NCBI GenBank assembly: GCA_049647585.1
Contig: JBARXY010000034.1
Coordinates: 1-12,422, forward strand
DNA from: JAGQSZ01 sp049647585
Lineage (GTDB): Bacteria; Actinomycetota; Acidimicrobiia; Acidimicrobiales; Microtrichaceae
Direction: 5' to 3'
DNA: 12,422 nucleotides
This document shows, piece after piece, positions 7,748 through 12,422 of the stretch; positions within the stretch are counted from its first letter, which is position 1, and each line of letters begins with the position of its first letter. The notes below the pieces were generated by a model. It saw nothing but the letters and a program-made list of their open reading frames with translations. It had not been told where the DNA came from and did not search any database. The position numbers were made by a program, and so were the translations under genes.

Positions 7748-7755
7748 AACCGTCA

Positions 7756-7794
7756 ATGAAGTGCGCCACGACCAGCATGACCCGGTGTGTCTGA
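7756..7794 (+). CDS. Short leader ORF (12 codons) before ecfT
   Basis: ATG at 7756 follows GGGAGG (7741-7746) by 9 bases and encodes MKCATTSMTRCV before TGA at 7792-7794. It is the only reading frame here with a strong ribosome site. Its stop overlaps the GTG start of ecfT (7787) by 8 bases. EcfT cannot start further upstream because of an in-frame TGA at 7778, and its GTG has no Shine-Dalgarno, so the transporter is probably translated by coupling to this peptide. The peptide has two cysteines and no known family. It could serve only to load ribosomes. Confidence 0.5.
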   Translation: MKCATTSMTRCV

Positions 7795-9013
7795 GACCCC
7801 GGCGCTGATCCGAACACGGCTGTCAAGAGACCTGCACCCCGGCGCGTGGTGGATCTGGGCGATGGGCATGGCTGTCGCTGCCAGTCGCACCACCAACCCT
7901 CTGTTGCTCGCCCTGATCATCGCCGTGGTGGCCCTGGTTGTTGCTGCGCGACGCAGCGACGAACCGTGGGCCAAGGGCTTCCGCATGTACGTGGTGTTCG
8001 GCTTGGTGATCATCGCCATGCGCGTGGTGTTCCGGATGCTCTTCGACGGCCAGAGCGGACAACACGTCCTGTTCACACTGCCGGAGATCCCGCTCCCCGA
8101 CGCTGCGGCGGGGATCCGGGTCGGCGGTCCTGTCTCGCTCGAAGGGCTGCTGGCCGCGCTGTATGACGGGCTTCGTCTGGCGACGCTGCTCCTCTGCGTC
8201 GGTTCGGCGAATGCTCTGGCCAACCCGAAGCGTCTGCTGCGCTCCGTGCCCAGCGCGCTGTACGAAGTCGGCTCGGCGATCACGGTTGCGCTGACGGTCG
8301 CCCCACAACTGATCGAAAGCGCCGTGCGGGTCACGAGGGCCCGGCGCCTGCGCGGAGACGTCGGCCGACGTACCCGCTGGTTCTCGCAGGTGGTGGTCCC
8401 GGTGATGACCGACGCGCTCGACCGCTCGCTGCTGCTCGCAGCCGCAATGGACTCCCGTGGATACGGCCGGACCTCGGGGGCGTCGCGTTCCAACCGTCGC
8501 CTGACCGGGGCGCTGGTCATCGGCGGACTTCTCGGGGTCTGTGCTGGCACCTACGGATTGCTCGACTCGTCGTCACCGTGGTTCATCGGGCTGCCGATGC
8601 TGTTGGTCGGGCTGTGCGTTTCGACCGTGGGTTTCGCAGCGAGCGGGAAGCGCATCTCGCGGACCAGATACCGGGCAGAGAAGTGGCGCTGGGCCGAGTA
8701 CGTGGTCGCTGGGTCCGGGGTCGTCGCTGCCGCGACGCTGTTCGTCGTATCCAGCGTCGACCCGCTGATGCTCCACCCGACGCTTGAGCCGCTCGTCTGG
8801 CCCCAACTGCCCCTCGTAGCGACGATCGGGGTCCTGCTGGGGGCGATCCCCGCCTGGGCGGCACCGCAGCGCCCGTCGCGGCTGGCGGTAGGGGCGGCGG
8901 GTCCGCCGGAGATGGTGAATGCGGCTGACATGACAGGTGTGGAGATAGCGGCAAGTGAGGCGAAAGCGGCCGACGTGACCGAGGCACCTGACGTAAGCGG
9001 GGTGGCGCAGTGA
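7787..9013 (+). CDS. ECF transporter transmembrane component EcfT (CbiQ-like)
   Basis: A 408-residue integral membrane protein that should couple the ATPase to the S component of an energy-coupling factor vitamin importer. Hydrophobic segments lie at about residues 20-53, 66-86, 118-142, 240-260, 263-286, 302-323 and 341-359. Between the third and fourth is a long cytoplasmic stretch with the two Arg-rich coupling motifs of the family, ARRLRG (185-190) and DSRGYG (222-227), which contact the ATPase. LHPGAWW near the N-terminus is typical of actinobacterial EcfT. The polar tail from about 370 is rich in Ala, Glu, Asp and Val and of unknown role. The GTG start at 7787 is the first one possible after an in-frame stop and overlaps the leader ORF. 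The stop overlaps the ATPase start by 4 bases. Confidence 0.9.
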   Translation: MSETPALIRTRLSRDLHPGAWWIWAMGMAVAASRTTNPLLLALIIAVVALVVAARRSDEPWAKGFRMYVVFGLVIIAMRVVFRMLFDGQSGQHVLFTLPEIPLPDAAAGIRVGGPVSLEGLLAALYDGLRLATLLLCVGSANALANPKRLLRSVPSALYEVGSAITVALTVAPQLIESAVRVTRARRLRGDVGRRTRWFSQVVVPVMTDALDRSLLLAAAMDSRGYGRTSGASRSNRRLTGALVIGGLLGVCAGTYGLLDSSSPWFIGLPMLLVGLCVSTVGFAASGKRISRTRYRAEKWRWAEYVVAGSGVVAAATLFVVSSVDPLMLHPTLEPLVWPQLPLVATIGVLLGAIPAWAAPQRPSRLAVGAAGPPEMVNAADMTGVEIAASEAKAADVTEAPDVSGVAQ

Positions 9014-10716
9014 TCCGTTTCGCAAACGTCAGCGTCACGTATCCGGACGCGACCGAACCGACGATCCGTGGGGTCGACCTGGTGGTCGAAGAAGGAGAGC
9101 TGTGCCTGGTGGTCGGGCGCACCGGTGTCGGAAAGTCGACGCTCCTCGGCTGCATCAACGGGCTCGTGCCCCACTTCACTGGAGGCCACTTGGGCGGGTC
9201 GGTCACCGTCGACGGCCGCTCAACGGCGGACTTCCCGCCGCGGGAACTGGCCGAGGTCGTCGGAGTCGTCGGACAGGACCCCCTGGCCGGATTTGTCACC
9301 GACACCGTCGAGGAGGAACTGGCCTACTCGATGGAACAGCTGGCGATCCCCCCGGACGTGATGCGCAAGCGGGTTGAAGAGACGCTCGATCTGCTCGGCA
9401 TCGCCGATCTGCGTCACCGGTCGCTCCGGGCGCTGTCAGGCGGCCAACAGCAGCGGGTGGCGATCGGGTCGGTCCTTACCGCTCAGCCCAGAATCCTGGT
9501 GCTCGACGAACCCACGTCTGCGCTCGACCCCACCGCTGCCGAGGAGGTGCTGGCTGCCATCACCCGTCTGGTCCACGACCTGGGGGTGACCGTCGTTGTC
9601 GCCGAGCACCGCCTGGAGCGGGTGCTGCAGTACGCGGACCGGGTGCTGTATCTCAACGGTGACGGCACGGTCAGCTCCGGGTCGCCGGCCGAGATAATGG
9701 CCGTGTCAGAAGTCGCCCCTCCGGTTGTCGAACTGGGGCGGCTCGCTGGTTGGTCACCTCTGCCGATGTCGGTGCGCGACGCCCGGCGCAAAGCTTCTGA
9801 CCTGCGGGCGAGGCTCGAAGTATTGAAGGCGACGGAATTAGCCGATGGCGCCAGTAAGTCGGGGGATCCCGCGTCTGGGTATGCGGGTTCCGCCGCCCTC
9901 GGATCTGAGGTCGGTCCGAGTCCTGCGGCCTCCGGCGATGCAACATTGTTGAGAGCGGAAGGGGTGGTCGTGTCGTACGGCGCGACCGTGGCCGTTAGGG
10001 AAGTCACCGTCACTTTGCAGTCGGGGGAGATCGTCGCCCTGATGGGGCGCAACGGGTCCGGCAAGTCATCGCTCCTGTGGGCGCTGCAGGGGAGCGGCAA
10101 GCGGTCTGGCGGGTCCGTGCAGGTGCTACGTGCTGACGGCTCGCTCGGCGACCCGGCGAGAATGTCCGCCGGTGAGGCCCGCCGAAATGTCGGCCTGGTG
10201 CCCCAGACGCCCGGCGACCTGCTCTATCTGCCCACCGTGGCAGCAGAGTGCGCCCAAGCTGACGTGGACGCGGGGGAGCGGGCCGGAACCTGCGACGCGC
10301 TGCTCGACCGACTTGTGAGCGGAATCAACCGCAGTTCGCATCCCCGAGACCTGTCCGAGGGACAGCGCCTAGCCTTGGTTCTGGCGATCCAACTGACCGC
10401 CTCACCCCAGGTGGTGCTGCTGGACGAACCGACACGCGGTCTCGACTACGGGGCCAAAACGAATCTGGCAGAAGTTCTGCGGGAGCTGGCGGCCTCGGGG
10501 CGGGCGGTGATGGTCTCGACCCATGACGTCGAGTTCGTTGCGTCGTGCGCGACACGGGTCGTCGTGCTGGCTGAGGGTGAGGTTGTGGCGGACGGCCCGA
10601 CCGTCGATGTGGTCGTGGCCTCACCGGCGTTCGCTCCACAGGTGGCGAAGATCCTGTTCCCGTCGGAGTGGCTCAACGTTGCGCAGGTCCGCTCGGCTCT
10701 GGAGGCGGACAAGTGA
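9010..10716 (+). CDS. ECF transporter ATPase, two fused ABC domains (EcfA-EcfA')
   Basis: A 568-residue protein with two complete ABC ATPase domains that powers the ECF importer on the cytoplasmic side. Domain 1 has Walker A GRTGVGKST at 36-44, Q-loop Q89, signature LSGGQQQR at 142-149, Walker B ILVLDEP at 162-168 and switch H200. Domain 2 has Walker A GRNGSGKSS at 346-354, Q399, a variant signature LSEGQR at 448-453, Walker B VVLLDEP at 468-474 and H505. A poorly conserved Ala/Gly/Ser-rich linker joins them (about 275-312). Most ECF systems use two separate ATPases; the fused form is familiar in actinobacteria. The GTG start overlaps the EcfT stop (GTGA), and the stop overlaps the S-component GTG, so the three genes form one operon. 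Confidence 0.95.
   Translation: MIRFANVSVTYPDATEPTIRGVDLVVEEGELCLVVGRTGVGKSTLLGCINGLVPHFTGGHLGGSVTVDGRSTADFPPRELAEVVGVVGQDPLAGFVTDTVEEELAYSMEQLAIPPDVMRKRVEETLDLLGIADLRHRSLRALSGGQQQRVAIGSVLTAQPRILVLDEPTSALDPTAAEEVLAAITRLVHDLGVTVVVAEHRLERVLQYADRVLYLNGDGTVSSGSPAEIMAVSEVAPPVVELGRLAGWSPLPMSVRDARRKASDLRARLEVLKATELADGASKSGDPASGYAGSAALGSEVGPSPAASGDATLLRAEGVVVSYGATVAVREVTVTLQSGEIVALMGRNGSGKSSLLWALQGSGKRSGGSVQVLRADGSLGDPARMSAGEARRNVGLVPQTPGDLLYLPTVAAECAQADVDAGERAGTCDALLDRLVSGINRSSHPRDLSEGQRLALVLAIQLTASPQVVLLDEPTRGLDYGAKTNLAEVLRELAASGRAVMVSTHDVEFVASCATRVVVLAEGEVVADGPTVDVVVASPAFAPQVAKILFPSEWLNVAQVRSALEADK
10701..10705 (+). promoter_or_regulatory. Ribosome binding site that fixes the S-component start
   Basis: GGAGG lies 7 bases before the GTG at 10713, inside the end of the ATPase gene. 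The frame is also open from an earlier ATG at 10668, but that codon has no ribosome site and would give a 45-base overlap; the GTGA overlap at 10713 matches the preceding junction. Confidence 0.75.
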
Positions 10717-11534
10717 GCAGGGCCCGCTCGACGCTCGCGATGGGCACACGCCCGGCGGCGGTCCTGACCATCGCGTCGGTCGCCGGGCTCGCCATGTTCC
10801 TTTGGCCGCTGTTGGTCAGCCCGCCGCTGGAGTCGTCGCACGCATCGGACGCGCCATACGCGTTTGTCCTGATACTTCCGCTGGTCCTGGCGGTCGTGCT
10901 GGCCGAACTTCACGGCGGCGAGGTCGACACCAAGTCGCTCGCGATGCTCGGAGTCCTGTCTGCCATAGGCGCCGCCCTCCGGCCGATGGGTGCAGGTCTC
11001 GCGGGGATCGAAACGGTCTTCTTCCTGCTGGTGCTGGCCGGGCGGGTCTACGGTCCGGGTTTCGGGTTCGTGCTGGGGAACACGACGCTTTTCTCCTCGG
11101 CGTTGCTGACCGCCGGGGTGGGGCCGTGGCTACCGTTCCAGATGCTTGCCTCGGGTTGGGTGGGCCTCGGTGCCGGACTTCTGCCGCGAGCCAGGGGGAG
11201 GGCAGAGGTGGCGATGCTCGCGGCGTACGGAGCCTTATCGGCCTACGCGTTCAGCTTCCTGATCAACATGTGGTTCTGGCCCTACGCGATCGGTGAGGAC
11301 ACCCAACTCTCGTTCGTGGTGGGTGATTCGGTGCTGTCGAACCTGCGTCGGTTCGTGCTTTTCACGATCACGACCTCGACGCTCGGCTGGGACACGGGTA
11401 GGGCGATCACGAACATCGTGGCGATCGTTGTCCTGGGGCCGGCGATCCTGCTGACCCTTCGGCGATCGGTCCGGAGAGCTGCGTTCGACGCTCCGGTCAC
11501 GTTTGACTCGCCGGGGCTCTGCCACACGGAGTGA
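10713..11534 (+). CDS. ECF transporter substrate-binding S component (predicted cobalamin-type)
   Basis: A 273-residue integral membrane protein, the probable substrate-binding subunit of the importer. Hydrophobic segments lie at about residues 14-36, 48-66, 75-93, 98-135, 140-158, 165-188 and 232-250. The most conserved-looking block, RPMGAGLAGIE through FFLLVLAGRVYGPGFGFVLG and GVGPWLPFQML (90-144), resembles actinobacterial proteins annotated as ECF transporter S component. The substrate is not shown by the protein itself. Cobalamin, a cobalamin precursor or a related corrinoid is inferred from the B12 riboswitch that heads the operon; cobalt is less likely because no CbiM/CbiN gene is present. 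An aspartate/tryptophan-rich part near 188-230 may face outside. GTG at 10713 with GGAGG 7 bases upstream is the chosen start, giving a 4-base overlap with the ATPase gene. Confidence 0.85.
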   Translation: MSRARSTLAMGTRPAAVLTIASVAGLAMFLWPLLVSPPLESSHASDAPYAFVLILPLVLAVVLAELHGGEVDTKSLAMLGVLSAIGAALRPMGAGLAGIETVFFLLVLAGRVYGPGFGFVLGNTTLFSSALLTAGVGPWLPFQMLASGWVGLGAGLLPRARGRAEVAMLAAYGALSAYAFSFLINMWFWPYAIGEDTQLSFVVGDSVLSNLRRFVLFTITTSTLGWDTGRAITNIVAIVVLGPAILLTLRRSVRRAAFDAPVTFDSPGLCHTE

Positions 11535-11555
11535 TGTACACGACAATTCAGGTTT

Positions 11556-11610
11556 GCCAAGGATCGACCAAGGGCTGAATGGGCCCGAACTACTACCGAT
11601 CGATCTTGGC
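11556..11610. terminator. Possible bidirectional terminator (bulged inverted repeat)
   Basis: GCCAAGGATCGA at 11556-11567 is complementary to TCGATCTTGGC at 11600-11610 with one bulged G. Inside the 32-base loop a small GGGC/GCCC hairpin can form (11572-11575 with 11583-11586). The position between the convergent S-component and acetyltransferase genes suits a terminator, but the long loop and missing T-run make this uncertain. Nothing else was recognised in 11535-11675. Confidence 0.35.
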
Positions 11611-11675
11611 GTGCCTGGGTAGCTCAGTCCGCTGCGGTGTGTCGAGGTCTACTCCGCCAAGGTCCGCGGGCGCAG

Positions 11676-12266
11676 TCACCAGCCGGTTTTGTCGGCGAGT
11701 TGTTTCCATTTTTCGCGGCTGATAGATACGTGATGGAGATCGATGAATTTTCCCTCGTGGAACAGATACTCCTTGAGGCTGCCCTCATGTTCAGCGAAGT
11801 CGTCGGCGAACAACTCCATGTTGTAGTCAGGTACTTCAGCGAACAGTTTGCGGAATGGAAAGTTGTCGAACAGGAAGCTGATGAATAGCAGCATTCCTTC
11901 GAAGACGGCGGCGGAGTCACCGTGGGAACGGTCACCGCAGCGGAGGTAGGCGATCTTGCAGTTCAGTCCCGAGTGGTTCTCGTCGTAGGCGCTCACTGTT
12001 CCTACCGTGTCACCTGTCGCGGTCATCTCAACCATGTATTGCGAGATGACGCCGGCGTAGAGAGTCCGGACGAACTCGTCGAGTGGAAGAGTGCGGCCCC
12101 GATACCTCCACCGGCTGCTGTTCGACGGATCGAAGGACGCCAGGTAGAGGGGCATGATGTCCCGTTCCAGGATCGGGCGTAGTCGCACTCTTGTGGATTT
12201 GCCTTGCCCCCGACCGCGAGTCGGGTTCAACCGCGGTTTCTCGCCAGCAATCAGCACACTTTGCAT
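11676..12266 (-). CDS. GNAT-like N-acetyltransferase, 5' end affected by IS insertion
   Basis: This minus-strand frame resembles RimJ/RimL-type acetyltransferases that move an acetyl group from acetyl-CoA to an amine. The domain starts VRLRPILERDI and runs about 160 residues to the end, with a beta-alpha pattern and a partner motif near EGMLLFISFLFDNF. The usual acetyl-CoA loop (R/Q-x-x-G-x-G/A) is degenerate here, at most RSHGDSA, so activity is uncertain and the substrate unknown. ATG at 12266 gives 196 residues but has no ribosome site. The frame stays open to a GTG at 12374, inside the IS3-family element, so the original start may be lost and the protein may have gained an IS-encoded N-terminus. 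G+C looks lower than in all upstream genes, suggesting transfer. Possibly a damaged gene. Confidence 0.6.
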   Translation of the reverse strand: MQSVLIAGEKPRLNPTRGRGQGKSTRVRLRPILERDIMPLYLASFDPSNSSRWRYRGRTLPLDEFVRTLYAGVISQYMVEMTATGDTVGTVSAYDENHSGLNCKIAYLRCGDRSHGDSAAVFEGMLLFISFLFDNFPFRKLFAEVPDYNMELFADDFAEHEGSLKEYLFHEGKFIDLHHVSISREKWKQLADKTGW

Positions 12267-12297
12267 CCAGTCACGTATCGAACCGAGGGTCTCGAAC

Positions 12298-12422
12298 TGA
12301 GGGTTCCCCCGTGGACCGGTCACGTTGGTTACGCGGCCTGGTCGGCCTGGGGTTGATAGTACTGGTTCTCCCACTCGACGGGCGGGATGTAGCCGAGGCT
12401 CGAGTGCAGCCTGCGGTGGTTG
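12298..12422 (-). mobile_element. Right end of an IS3-family insertion sequence (partial)
   Basis: The transposase C-terminus runs off the window. Its 3' flank ends, on the plus strand, at TGAGGGTTCCCCCGTGG (from 12298), which reads as ...CCCTCA on the element strand and fits the TG...CA ends of IS3 elements. The terminus is inferred: the other end, the paired inverted repeat and the target duplication lie outside the window. Confidence 0.6.
12329..12422 (-). CDS. IS3-family transposase, C-terminal fragment (window edge)
   Basis: The last 30 residues of a DDE transposase are visible, starting NHRRLHSSLGYIPPVEWENQ and ending in a Gln/Ala-rich tail before TAA at 12329-12331. The H-SSLGY-PP-E block is the hallmark C-terminal end of the IS3 integrase-core transposase (OrfB). 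The rest lies beyond position 12422, so nothing can be said about its integrity. Its stop is about 30 bases inside the inferred IS end, a normal distance for IS3 elements. Confidence 0.9.
   Translation of the reverse strand, partial: NHRRLHSSLGYIPPVEWENQYYQPQADQAA

Noticed and set aside
7591..7755. Longer 67-codon frame from 7591 ending with the leader peptide
   Set aside because: It would overlap the riboswitch aptamer and its start has no ribosome site; only the last 12 codons follow a good Shine-Dalgarno.
11613..11665. tRNA-like start (GGGTAGCTCAGT) downstream of the S component
   Set aside because: The D-stem does not close and no anticodon or T-arm follows; a similar GGTAGCTCAG near 37 is part of the pnp palindrome.
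1..12422. CRISPR array or phage defence locus
   Set aside because: No regularly spaced repeats and no nuclease, toxin or defence genes seen on either strand.

Overview
This G+C-rich window, with many GTG starts, start/stop overlaps and apparently leaderless promoters, looks like chromosomal DNA from an actinomycete, probably Mycobacteriales (Gordonia, Williamsia or Rhodococcus type). The genus is inferred from gene order (pnp, M16 protease, dapB close together) and not proven.

Left part (1-5222): a 40-base near-perfect palindrome lies about 240 bases upstream of pnp. It is followed by pnp (polynucleotide phosphorylase), an M16 zinc protease, and a secreted lipoprotein that carries a textbook EF-hand loop near its C-terminus. 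A strong hairpin terminator separates the lipoprotein gene from the convergent serB.

Middle (5296-7436): serB (phosphoserine phosphatase with ACT domains, minus strand) and dapB (dihydrodipicolinate reductase, plus strand) diverge from a 131-base spacer. Each has a TANNNT-type -10 placed so that transcription would begin at or next to the start codon.

Right-centre (7437-11534): a clear cobalamin riboswitch heads a compact operon for an energy-coupling factor (ECF) importer: the transmembrane EcfT, a fused double ATPase, and a membrane S component, each overlapping the next by 4 bases (GTGA). Between riboswitch and EcfT is a 12-codon reading frame with a strong Shine-Dalgarno. Its stop overlaps the EcfT GTG start, which has no ribosome site of its own. 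The Shine-Dalgarno can pair with an upstream TCCTCC tract. Together this suggests that the riboswitch controls translation of a leader peptide and that the transporter is translated by coupling to it. The likely substrate is cobalamin or a precursor.

Right end (11535-12422): an intergenic inverted repeat, a GNAT-like acetyltransferase gene on the minus strand with visibly lower G+C, and the 3' end of an IS3-family transposase. The IS end abuts the 5' side of the acetyltransferase gene and has probably truncated it or replaced its upstream region. This edge looks like an accessory region; the rest is ordinary core chromosome apart from the B12-regulated transporter and the EF-hand lipoprotein.
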